Under the pieces are notes generated by a model. The model was given only the letters and a program-made list of their open reading frames with translations, was not told where the DNA came from and made no database searches. This document shows positions 16,629-23,412 of a DNA stretch of 28,267 bases, piece after piece. The stretch's first letter is position 1; each line of letters starts with the position of its first letter. A program made the translations under genes and the position numbers. This DNA is from Brotonthovivens sp045629925 (GTDB taxonomy: Bacteria; Bacillota; Clostridia; Lachnospirales; Lachnospiraceae): positions 1 through 28,267 of the forward strand of contig JAZQSD010000042.1 in assembly GCA_045629925.1 (NCBI GenBank), read 5' to 3'.

Positions 16629-17552
16629 ATGACAATGACACAGATTAAATATTTTGTCACAGTGGCAAAATGTATGAGTTTTACAAAGGCAGCGGCCCAG
16701 CTGTTTTTGTCCCAGCCAGCCCTTAGTCGCCATATTAAAAATATGGAGGAAGAGTTGAATGTACAGCTGTTTGTGAGAACTACAAATGGGATTCGTCTGA
16801 CTCCGGCGGGAAGTTCGTTGTATGTTGGCCTTTCTGATGTTTACAAAAATTACATAGAACAGATTGAAAAAGCGGAGAAGATCCAAAAAGGTCTCAGCGG
16901 TGTTTTGAAGGTCGGGATTTTAAATCAGATGAATGTGGCGGATTTTATGCCGCTGGTGCTGCAGTATTTTGAAAAAGTGCATCCTAATATGGAGCTTTCT
17001 TTTGTGGATGCTTCTTTTGAATCATTGATTTCTGATCTGTACGCTGGCCGCTTGGATGTAATCTTGACAGTGCAGTTTGAAGTGGCCGACAAAGAAGGGG
17101 TGCTTTATCAATACCTGGATCATTGCGATGACTGTATCGTGATGAGCAAATTCCATCCGCTGGCGGAGAAAGACAACCTTGTGCTTGAAGATGTAAAGGA
17201 TGAAACTTTTGTAATGATTTCGAAAGAAGATACACCAATCTCATCGTCTCTGGTGTTTGACATATGCAAAGAGCATGGATTTGTTCCCCCTGTTCAGTAT
17301 GCAAAAACTTTGTCAGAGATGATTCTTTGGATTGAGATAGGAAAGGGGATTGCGATACTTGATTCCAGAAATAGCATTATGTTCAATCCCCACATTAAAG
17401 CATTCAAGATGGACAGTAAGTGGGATCCATCTCTAGTAATGGCCTGGAATCAGCATAATTATAATCCGCTGATTGAAGTGTTTTTGAAGAAAATAAATGA
17501 GATCTTGCACCTTGAAAATGAAGACGTTCATGGAGTTTCCCTAGAGGAATAA
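16629..17552 (+). CDS. LysR-family transcriptional regulator (paralogue 2)
   Basis: A 307-residue LysR-type regulator with N-terminal winged helix-turn-helix (MTMTQIKYFVTVAKC...SQPALSRHIKNMEEELNVQL) and a C-terminal effector domain. The frame opens upstream at 16578, but ATG 16629 has GGAGG (16616-16620) 8 bases before it and aligns with the starts of the two paralogues, so I use it. It is close to paralogue 1, including the C-terminal HNYNPLIEVFLKK and NEILHLENED segments. It is divergent from UroD-like 1, the usual arrangement of a LysR regulator and its target, and convergent with UroD-like 2. Effector unknown. Confidence 0.93.
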   Translation: MTMTQIKYFVTVAKCMSFTKAAAQLFLSQPALSRHIKNMEEELNVQLFVRTTNGIRLTPAGSSLYVGLSDVYKNYIEQIEKAEKIQKGLSGVLKVGILNQMNVADFMPLVLQYFEKVHPNMELSFVDASFESLISDLYAGRLDVILTVQFEVADKEGVLYQYLDHCDDCIVMSKFHPLAEKDNLVLEDVKDETFVMISKEDTPISSSLVFDICKEHGFVPPVQYAKTLSEMILWIEIGKGIAILDSRNSIMFNPHIKAFKMDSKWDPSLVMAWNQHNYNPLIEVFLKKINEILHLENEDVHGVSLEE

Positions 17553-17613
17553 AAAAACACCGTGTATTCTTAACAGGGCTTAGCGCCCCGCAGAATGCAC
17601 GGTGTTTTCTTTA
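17551..17613. terminator. Bidirectional terminator between LysR 2 and UroD-like 2
   Basis: AACACCGTGTATTCT (17556-17570) pairs with AGAATGCACGGTGTT (17592-17606) with one U-G wobble; an inner GGGC/GCCC stem caps it. A-run left and TTTTCTTT right serve both directions. Confidence 0.9.
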
Positions 17614-17626
17614 AGGTAAAGTTTTG

Positions 17627-18604
17627 TTATTTGTAAATAGTTTTTCCTAATTTAGCAATCTCATCGATTGTAACGTCTGTTGTCCAGCCGCCGAATGGTA
17701 AGTACATTGGCATATAACAGTAGCCTGCAGCTGCTTTGCGGAAGTTTTCGCCAACCTGTTTGCGAAGATCTTCTTCTGTCAGTTCGCCTGCAAGTGCTTC
17801 TGTAGAGTATTTCTGGTAGTCAGGTGTTACGTGATAGCTGAGTTTGTCGCCTGTGATAGCTTTTAATTTTGGAATATCGTTGATTTCCATTCCCTGCCAG
17901 GAATCGATTCCTAATTCTACGAAATCAGGAACAACTGGTTCAATGAAACCGCAGGAATGCATTTCAAAGAGTACGCCAAGTTCGTGACATCTATCAACTG
18001 CTTTTTTGATCTGAGGTTTGATCAGTTCTCTCCATGTGTCTGGGGAGAAGAACATGTTTTTCTGTGTGCCCCAGTCATCGTGGAACATAAGAACGTCTGG
18101 TTTGTAATATTCGATTACTTTTTCCATCAGTTTTAATTTCCATTCCATGAATGCGTTCAGGAACTCTTCCACTTCTTCAGGGTCAGTGATCATTGCGCAA
18201 AGTGCGTTTTCAAAGCCCATCAGCATATGAAGTCTTTCGAAAGGTCCGTTTACGAACATGATTTCAAAAGCTTTATTTTCGCGATCGATTTCGCTGATGT
18301 GATCGATTTCTTCTACTTTGCTCCAGTCCCATGCATCGAGATTTGGGAATTTTACGATTTCTTTCCAATCATAGATGTCTTCTAATACAGGTGCCTGTGT
18401 ATGATCTGGTGCGATAGCATCTACACCAGCTTCGTAGTTCCATTTTACGCCAAACCAGTCTGTGCCGCCTGTTGTGTGAGGTGGACGTTCTGCGTAAGCT
18501 TCTGGATTGAACAGGACAAATAAACCGTCGTCTGTTGGCAATTCATCAGTTGGTTTGTGCTGAAAGAATGCCAGAGCTCTTTCTTTTGGTGTCATTTCCT
18601 TCAT
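17627..18604 (-). CDS. UroD-superfamily protein with zinc-methyltransferase signature (2)
   Basis: A 325-residue protein of the uroporphyrinogen decarboxylase-like family, most like the cobalamin:CoM-type methyltransferases MtaA/MtbA. H216-S-C218-G and C296 (GYCYMP) reproduce the zinc-ligand pattern H-x-C...C with almost the same spacing as MtaA, and FHDDWGTQ is a typical family segment. HemE's substrate-binding N-terminus is absent. I infer a methyl transfer or demethylation role, with a corrinoid protein encoded elsewhere. The open frame extends to 18691, but ATG 18604 with AAGGAG about 12 bases upstream matches the paralogue start MKEMT. It is divergent from the symporter gene and a close paralogue of the gene at 26835. 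Confidence 0.85.
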   Translation of the reverse strand: MKEMTPKERALAFFQHKPTDELPTDDGLFVLFNPEAYAERPPHTTGGTDWFGVKWNYEAGVDAIAPDHTQAPVLEDIYDWKEIVKFPNLDAWDWSKVEEIDHISEIDRENKAFEIMFVNGPFERLHMLMGFENALCAMITDPEEVEEFLNAFMEWKLKLMEKVIEYYKPDVLMFHDDWGTQKNMFFSPDTWRELIKPQIKKAVDRCHELGVLFEMHSCGFIEPVVPDFVELGIDSWQGMEINDIPKLKAITGDKLSYHVTPDYQKYSTEALAGELTEEDLRKQVGENFRKAAAGYCYMPMYLPFGGWTTDVTIDEIAKLGKTIYK

Positions 18605-18629
18605 TATGTCTATAAACTCCTTTGTTTTT

Positions 18630-18643
18630 AAAAAATTTGCGCT
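18630..18643 (+). repeat. 14-bp direct repeat, copy 1
   Basis: AAAAAATTTGCGCT occurs here in the leader of UroD-like 2 and again, same strand, at 18831-18844 in the leader of the symporter gene. A shorter inverted version (GCAAATTT) lies at 18681-18688. Confidence 0.8.
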
Positions 18644-18655
18644 AAATACAAGTAC

Positions 18656-18720
18656 ATTATATTTTTGGGATGCGCTACAAGCAAATTTCAAAAATACATG
18701 GGCACATGCAAATTGGTTAT
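18656..18720 (-). promoter_or_regulatory. Promoter of UroD-like 2 with upstream LysR-type half-palindrome
   Basis: Minus strand: TTGCTT (18684-18679), 17 bp, TATAAT (18661-18656), start near 18649. An imperfect AT-N11-AT element ATGCAAATTGGTTAT (18706-18720) contains the core CAAATTG centred about 63 bases upstream of that start. The same core is the centre of the perfect palindrome before the lipoprotein gene (21770-21784). Confidence 0.5.
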
Positions 18721-18818
18721 AAGAAAATTAGCTATAAGAAATAGGGTATGAACGTTATGCAAAAAGTGTATGTGGCTATCGGTTTTTGATATTTGCTAGT
18801 TCTTAGCTATAAGAATAG
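18717..18818 (+). repeat. Three copies of YTATAAGAA in the divergent control region
   Basis: TTATAAGAA (18717-18725), CTATAAGAA (18732-18740) and CTATAAGAA (18807-18815) are spaced 15 and 75 bases apart. The last lies in a perfect-armed palindrome TTCTTAGCTATAAGAA (18800-18815). Candidate regulator sites. Confidence 0.55.
18786..18813 (+). promoter_or_regulatory. Candidate promoter of the symporter operon
   Basis: TTGATA (18786-18791), 16 bp, TATAAG (18808-18813). The palindrome 18800-18815 covers the -10, so a protein bound there would block RNA polymerase. TATAAA at 18828-18833 is an alternative -10 with no good -35. Confidence 0.45.
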
Positions 18819-18830
18819 AATTCGATTTAT

Positions 18831-18844
18831 AAAAAATTTGCGCT
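18831..18844 (+). repeat. 14-bp direct repeat, copy 2
   Basis: Second AAAAAATTTGCGCT, upstream of the symporter ribosome binding site; see 18630-18643. Confidence 0.8.
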
Positions 18845-18887
18845 TTGTTTAGAAAAAATTTATAAAATGAAAAGGAGTGAAGTACAA

Positions 18888-20336
18888 ATGAATTGGGGCG
18901 TAATTATCGCAGTATTAATTTACGAAGTCCTCACAATCGTAGGCGTAGGTGCTTTCTTTGCTTACAAAAACAAGAAAAAAGGACATGAAGAAGGTGGATT
19001 CGCTTTCGCGGGAAGTGGTCTTCCAGCATCCTTAGTAGGTATCACACTTGCTCTGACACTGCTTGGTTCAGCTCATAACTGGGGCACATGTCAGAACGCA
19101 GCTTCTATGGGTGTTATCGCAGCATGGTTCGGTATTGCCTGCGTAGTTATGATGGTTGTTATCACACAGGTAACAGGTCCTTGGATCCGCAGATCTGGTG
19201 CTAAAACAGTAGGTGAGTTCCTTGGTATGATCTTTGGTAAGAAACCAGGTCTTATGGTATCTGCAATCAACGCGGCACTTGGTATTGCTATGACATGTCT
19301 TGAAGTAGAAACAATTGCTATCACATTATCCTTCCTGACAGGTCTTGACTATGTGATCTGTGCTGTTATCGGCGGTATTCTTGCTATGTTATACGTATTA
19401 ATCGCTGGTATGAAAGAAATCGCATGGTTAAACTTAATCAATGCTATCGTTATGTACGTTGCACTTATCGCTGTATTTATCAGCTTAATCTTCACACTTC
19501 CAGAAGGATGGGACGGTGTTGAACAGACAATGCTTGCAGCTGCTGAAACAGAATGGTTCACAAAACTGTTCGGTAACTCTGCATTAATTATTGGTTTCGC
19601 TATTCCAACAGCTCTCGGTGCTTCTTTATTCCATGGTATGGCACAGACAGGTTACCAGCCAATCGCTACAGCTAAAAACAACAAAGCTGTTAAAAAATCT
19701 CTTTGGTTTGCTGGCCCTATCAACGGTATGTTCTGTGTAATCCCAGCTCTTATCGGTGTTGCAGCATTTGCATTCATCGCGTACAGAGAAGCAGGAAGCA
19801 TGATGATGACTCCAATGATGATGTTAGATCTTCTTCCAAAACCAGTTATCGTATTACTTGCAGCTGGCTTCCTTGGCGTTGACCTTTCTTCATTTGCAGT
19901 TATGGCGCTTGCTCCATCTACAATCGTTTCTCACGATATGTATACACTTTACAAACCAAACGCATCTGAAGCTACAAAGACAAAGATGTCCCGTATTATC
20001 ATCGTAATCATCGGTATTCTTTCTATCGCAATTTGTAACTTCCAGCCAGCTCCTGTAGAAATGGTTAACTGGATCTTCGCATTTGGTGTACCTGTATTCG
20101 TAATGGCAGTTATCGGTATCTGGTGGAAACGTAGTGAAAAAGCTACAATCATCACATTCGTGGTAACATGGATTGCAGTATGTATTTGGTCCACATTTGG
20201 CCTTCAGACATATCTTGGAATGGCAAACATGAACGTTAACTACATTTCCGTTATTTTTGCTCTGGTTGTTGGTGTTATCACAACAGCAATCTTCCCAGGC
20301 AAAAAAGGTCTGTATCGTGGTAAGAAAAACAAATAA
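18888..20336 (+). CDS. Sodium:solute symporter family (SSS) transporter
   Basis: A 482-residue integral membrane protein with about 13 hydrophobic segments, typical of sodium/solute symporters. Family landmarks are the W-[IV]-R-R-x-G-x-x-T-x-x-E-F-L segment (WIRRSGAKTVGEFL) after helix 3, the Gly-rich GSGLPASLVGITLALTLLGSAHNWGT region, and the FLGVDLSSFAVMALAPSTIVSHDMY region. The substrate is unknown; context suggests an organic compound processed by the UroD-like enzymes. ATG 18888 is preferred over 18867, since AAAGGAGTGA lies between them at a proper distance. Two tiny membrane-protein genes follow immediately. Codon use looks optimised, suggesting high expression. Confidence 0.92.
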   Translation: MNWGVIIAVLIYEVLTIVGVGAFFAYKNKKKGHEEGGFAFAGSGLPASLVGITLALTLLGSAHNWGTCQNAASMGVIAAWFGIACVVMMVVITQVTGPWIRRSGAKTVGEFLGMIFGKKPGLMVSAINAALGIAMTCLEVETIAITLSFLTGLDYVICAVIGGILAMLYVLIAGMKEIAWLNLINAIVMYVALIAVFISLIFTLPEGWDGVEQTMLAAAETEWFTKLFGNSALIIGFAIPTALGASLFHGMAQTGYQPIATAKNNKAVKKSLWFAGPINGMFCVIPALIGVAAFAFIAYREAGSMMMTPMMMLDLLPKPVIVLLAAGFLGVDLSSFAVMALAPSTIVSHDMYTLYKPNASEATKTKMSRIIIVIIGILSIAICNFQPAPVEMVNWIFAFGVPVFVMAVIGIWWKRSEKATIITFVVTWIAVCIWSTFGLQTYLGMANMNVNYISVIFALVVGVITTAIFPGKKGLYRGKKNK

Positions 20337-20350
20337 GGAGGTAAACGATT

Positions 20351-20485
20351 ATGCATATGTGCGTTGAGACAATTTTATTGACAGCTTGTATGGTATTTGG
20401 TATCACAATCGTTGGATTTTTCCTTGGTAAATTTAATAAGTTTGGTGATCGCGACGAATTGTTAGATCTTTCAGAGGAGGAATAA
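20351..20485 (+). CDS. 44-residue single-helix membrane protein next to symporter (smA)
   Basis: A short gene with a strong ribosome binding site: AAGGAGG (20335-20341) overlaps the symporter stop codon, 9 bases before ATG 20351. The peptide has one hydrophobic segment (ILLTACMVFGITIVGFFLG, residues 8-26) and a charged tail ending LLDLSEEE. Small one-helix proteins next to secondary transporters are known as accessory subunits (for example MetS with MetP), and I infer the same role here. It is part of the symporter operon; the next gene's ribosome binding site lies within its last codons. Confidence 0.8.
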   Translation: MHMCVETILLTACMVFGITIVGFFLGKFNKFGDRDELLDLSEEE

Positions 20486-20489
20486 TGCT

Positions 20490-20609
20490 ATGACAATGAC
20501 TCAGATTTGGATGCTTTGCTTTGTATTAGCAATGGTATTCTTCATGGTTCTTTCTGGTGTTTGGAGCGCTATGGGCAAAAAGAACAGAGATCAGTTAGAA
20601 GAAAAATAA
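20490..20609 (+). CDS. 39-residue symporter small accessory-type membrane protein (smB)
   Basis: ATG 20490 with GGAGG (20476-20480) 9 bases upstream, inside the end of the preceding small gene. The peptide has one hydrophobic helix (IWMLCFVLAMVFFMVLSGVW, residues 6-25) and a basic, polar tail ending KKNRDQLEEK. It fits the class of small accessory proteins of sodium/solute symporters. Its first 18 bases match the start of LysR 2 at all but one position. Last gene before the terminator at 20633. Confidence 0.8.
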   Translation: MTMTQIWMLCFVLAMVFFMVLSGVWSAMGKKNRDQLEEK

Positions 20610-20632
20610 TAATATAATATGAACAAGTGAAG

Positions 20633-20667
20633 TTGTGCAGTTGGTTAAAACCGACTGCACAATTTTT
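20633..20667 (+). terminator. Intrinsic terminator of the symporter operon
   Basis: TTGTGCAGT (20633-20641) pairs with ACTGCACAA (20654-20662), with an inner GGT/ACC stem and TTTTT at 20663-20667. Confidence 0.93.
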
Positions 20668-20708
20668 CGTGCAAAAGACTAGAAGGGGTTTTTGCGGTAT
20701 CCCAAAGG

Positions 20709-20738
20709 TTGACGTGTCGGAATTCAATGTATTAAAAT
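20709..20738 (+). promoter_or_regulatory. Candidate promoter of LysR 3
   Basis: TTGACG (20709-20714), 18 bp, TAAAAT (20733-20738). TATAGA at 20759-20764 is an alternative -10. No perfect AT-N11-AT palindrome is found here; ATCCCAAAGGTTGAC (20699-20713) is a weak partial match. Confidence 0.4.
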
Positions 20739-20806
20739 GTGAATGGCATAAATATTTTTATAGATAACAAAAGAAGCACTTTTTTGATAGAGTGGAGGAT
20801 GCAGAT

Positions 20807-21730
20807 ATGACAATGTCACAGATCAAGTATTTCGTAACGGTTGCGAAATGCCTCAGCTTTACCAAGGCGGCGGAACAGCTTTTTATATCTCAGCCGGCAT
20901 TAAGTAAACACATTCGAAAAATGGAAGAAGAACTGAATATCCAGCTTTTTGTCCGGACGAGTAATGGTATTAGGCTTACGCCAGCGGGCAGTGCTCTGTA
21001 TCGTGGGATGTCGGATATTTACGATGGCTATACAGATCTGATCAGCAAAGCTGAGAAAGTGCAGCAGGGATTGGATGGATCTTTGCGAATTGGTGTGTTA
21101 GAACAGACGGTTGTGTCCGATTTCATGCCGCCGATCCATAAGTTTTTTAAAGAATCTTATCCAAATGTGGATCTGGTTTTTCAGGCAGGATCTTTTAAAT
21201 ATCTGCTTTCCGAACTGTATGCAGACCATCTTGATATGATCTTCACTTTGAAGTTTACGATTGAAAATAAGGAAAGTCTTCTTTATCAGTATGTGGAGCG
21301 GTCTGATGACTATATTGTCATGAGCAAGTACCATCCGCTAGCAGAAAAGGAACATATTGAATTAGAAGATCTCAGGGATGAAATGTTCGTTCTGATTTCC
21401 GAGGAAGATAATCCTGAATCGGCACCGCTGATTCATGAAATATGCAAAGAACATGGGTTTGTACCTCAGTCGATATTTGCAAAATCTTTGGCGGAACAGA
21501 TTCTTTGGGTAGAGTCTGGTATGGGTGTGACGGTTCTCGATACAAGATGCAGTGTTCGCAAGAATCCGGATATTAAATGTTTTAAGATGGAATCTAATTG
21601 GGATCCATCGCTGGTTCTTGTGTGGAACCAGAATAATTACAATCCGTTGATCTCTGTTTTTATTAAGAAACTGAATGATGTGATGGGATTGGAAGACGAA
21701 GATATTCATGGCGCATTGTTTGATGAATAA
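20807..21730 (+). CDS. LysR-family transcriptional regulator (paralogue 3)
   Basis: A 307-residue LysR-type regulator, paralogous to those at 14187 and 16629: MTMSQIKYFVTVAKCLSFTK, SQPALSKHIRKMEEELNIQ, and a C-terminal WDPSLVLVWNQNNYNPL. The frame allows a GTG at 20792, but ATG 20807 has GGAGG (20794-20798) 8 bases upstream and matches the paralogues. It is the most diverged of the three. It lies between the symporter operon terminator and the ABC importer genes, so the importer, 198 bp downstream, is its most likely target. Effector unknown. Confidence 0.93.
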   Translation: MTMSQIKYFVTVAKCLSFTKAAEQLFISQPALSKHIRKMEEELNIQLFVRTSNGIRLTPAGSALYRGMSDIYDGYTDLISKAEKVQQGLDGSLRIGVLEQTVVSDFMPPIHKFFKESYPNVDLVFQAGSFKYLLSELYADHLDMIFTLKFTIENKESLLYQYVERSDDYIVMSKYHPLAEKEHIELEDLRDEMFVLISEEDNPESAPLIHEICKEHGFVPQSIFAKSLAEQILWVESGMGVTVLDTRCSVRKNPDIKCFKMESNWDPSLVLVWNQNNYNPLISVFIKKLNDVMGLEDEDIHGALFDE

Positions 21731-21769
21731 TGGCGAGAACCATTGCAAAGCCAAAACAGAATAAAGGGT

Positions 21770-21834
21770 ATTCCAAATTGGAATGTCAACATGAAAAATA
21801 GATATTTCCGTTTTGAACACCAGTATTTTATTAT
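21770..21834 (+). promoter_or_regulatory. Perfect LysR-type palindrome and candidate promoter of the ABC importer operon
   Basis: ATTCCAAATTGGAAT (21770-21784) is a perfect 7-bp-arm palindrome of T-N11-A form. A candidate -10, TATTAT (21829-21834), has a poor -35; the predicted start near 21841 places the palindrome centre at about -64. TATAAA at 21892-21897 is an alternative -10, in which case this spacing argument fails. Confidence 0.5.
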
Positions 21835-21851
21835 GTCTTCATAAGGGCGAT

Positions 21852-21884
21852 TTTGCGACTGTTTTCGGTAGTTAGAGTCGCAAA
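21852..21884 (+). promoter_or_regulatory. Inverted repeat in the leader of the ABC importer operon
   Basis: TTTGCGACT (21852-21860) and AGTCGCAAA (21876-21884) form a perfect 9-bp inverted repeat around 15 bases. No T-run follows, so it is not a terminator. It could be an mRNA 5' hairpin or a second operator. Confidence 0.6.
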
Positions 21885-21928
21885 CGCAATTTATAAAGAG
21901 AAGATATTTTTAAGGAGGAAAAACTATC

Positions 21929-23236
21929 ATGAAAAAAATGAAAAAAATTGTTGCTCTCGTGTTAGCATTAGCAGTTTGCTTTTCATTAGCAGCATGTGGC
22001 GGCGACAAACCAGCTGACACTCCAGCTCCATCTGGCAGTGCAGGAACAGAAGTTCAGACAACTGATAAAGAAGAAATCGTTATCGGTTACGTTGGACCTT
22101 TCACAGGTGCTCTTTCCATGTTTACAGCAGATATGGAATGGCTTACAAACCTTGCAGTTGAAGCTATCAATGCAGATGGCGGTATCTACATCTCTGGTTA
22201 TGACAAAACATTACCAGTAAGAGTTGTATTTGCTGACTCTGAATCTGATCCTACAACAGCATCTGAAGTAGCTCAGAAATTAGTTCTTGAACAGGGCGTT
22301 GATGTTCTTACAGGTGGTTGGACACCAGATACAACAGCTCCAGTTTCTGCAGTAGCAGAAAAGAACGGCATCCCATGTCTGTTATCCAACAGCCCAGCTG
22401 AATCTTGGGCAGCATCCGGAAACTACGAATGGTCTTATGGTATCATGTTCTCCGTAGTTGACATGATGGAAGCTTATGTTGATGCTATCGACAAACTTGA
22501 CACAAACAAAAAAGTTGGTTTCTTATTCGACTCTGAAGTAGACGGTGTTACATTCTCCGCTGAATTACAGAGAGAATTAGAAGAACGCGGCTACGAAGTA
22601 GTAGATCCAGGCCGTTTCCCAATGTCTACAACAGACTACACATCTATCATTTCTCAGCTTAAAGATGCTGGTTGTGATGTTGTAGCTGGTAACCAGATTC
22701 TTCCAAACTTCACAACAGCTTGGCAGCAGTTCCACCAGTTAGGATACGTTCCAAAAGCTATGATCATTGGTAAAGCTATCGCTTACGGTAATGACGTTAA
22801 CGCTCTTGGTAACGAAATCGGTGATGGTCTTATCACAGAAATCCACTGGGATAGATCTTGGCCATACACATCCACATTATTAGGATTAACATGTGAAGAA
22901 CTTGCAACAAAATGGGAAACAGAACAGGGCGTACAGGATACAGGTACATCTTTAGGTTACAACCTTGCTCTTTACGAAGTACTTGATCTTGCATTAAGCA
23001 GCTGTGCAGATCTTGAACCAGAAACAATCAAAAACGCTATCGCAGCAGTTGATTATACAGGTATCTACGGTCACCTTTCTACAGGCGGCACACACGTATT
23101 CAAAGTGCCATTAGTAGCAGGTCAGTGGGTTCCATCTGAAACATGGGATTACGAAGCAGTTATCGTTGGTGATGGCTTCTACGAAGATATCCCAACTGTA
23201 GATCCATACGTTCTTCCAGCAACAACATTAAAATAA
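21929..23236 (+). CDS. ABC importer substrate-binding lipoprotein (branched-chain amino acid / amide type)
   Basis: A 435-residue lipoprotein that captures substrate outside the membrane for the importer encoded just downstream. A basic N-terminus (MKKMKK), hydrophobic core and lipobox L-A-A-C23 give a type II signal peptide. The mature part begins with a Ser/Thr/Pro-rich linker, then the type I binding fold (EIVIGYVGPFTGALSMF, LEQGVDVLTGGWTPDT). The family (LivJ/LivK, Peripla_BP_6) binds branched-chain amino acids, urea, short amides and other compounds, so the substrate is open. ATG 21929 has AAGGAGG. Codon use looks optimised, and three hairpins follow the gene, consistent with higher expression than the permeases. 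Confidence 0.9.
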   Translation: MKKMKKIVALVLALAVCFSLAACGGDKPADTPAPSGSAGTEVQTTDKEEIVIGYVGPFTGALSMFTADMEWLTNLAVEAINADGGIYISGYDKTLPVRVVFADSESDPTTASEVAQKLVLEQGVDVLTGGWTPDTTAPVSAVAEKNGIPCLLSNSPAESWAASGNYEWSYGIMFSVVDMMEAYVDAIDKLDTNKKVGFLFDSEVDGVTFSAELQRELEERGYEVVDPGRFPMSTTDYTSIISQLKDAGCDVVAGNQILPNFTTAWQQFHQLGYVPKAMIIGKAIAYGNDVNALGNEIGDGLITEIHWDRSWPYTSTLLGLTCEELATKWETEQGVQDTGTSLGYNLALYEVLDLALSSCADLEPETIKNAIAAVDYTGIYGHLSTGGTHVFKVPLVAGQWVPSETWDYEAVIVGDGFYEDIPTVDPYVLPATTLK

Positions 23237-23258
23237 TTGTTATTGCAGAAGCGGATCT

Positions 23259-23363
23259 GTGAGAGCAATCTCACGAGTATCCTTACATAGGATATGACAT
23301 GATTTGGTAATTAAATAAAATACAAAATGAATATAGCTGTGGCGTTATGTCGCAGCTATATTC
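23259..23363 (+). promoter_or_regulatory. Three successive mRNA hairpins after the lipoprotein gene
   Basis: Hairpins: GTGAG/CTCAC (23259-23274), TATCCT/AGGATA (23278-23294), and GAATATAGCTG/CAGCTATATTC (23329-23363, 11 perfect pairs plus wobble pairs to a 5-base loop). None is followed by a T-run, so they are more likely 3' stabilisers or processing sites than terminators. Confidence 0.65.
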
Positions 23364-23412
23364 AAATTATAAGGAATTTAAACGTTCCCTAATTAAAATA
23401 GGAGGTAGAGCT

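Noticed and set aside
17627..18604. True uroporphyrinogen decarboxylase (HemE) for heme synthesis, also considered for the other two UroD-like genes
   Set aside because: The N-terminal Arg-containing substrate motif of HemE is missing, there are three divergent copies, and two carry methyltransferase-type H-x-C...C residues.
23329..23363. Transcription terminator splitting the lipoprotein gene from the rest of the importer operon
   Set aside because: The stem is strong but followed by CAAATTATAAGG with no T-run, so an intrinsic terminator is not supported.
23347..23412. ATG 23347 as start of the LivG-type protein
   Set aside because: It is located within a stable hairpin, lacks a ribosome binding site and adds a non-conserved N-terminus; TTG 23413 has a perfect site.
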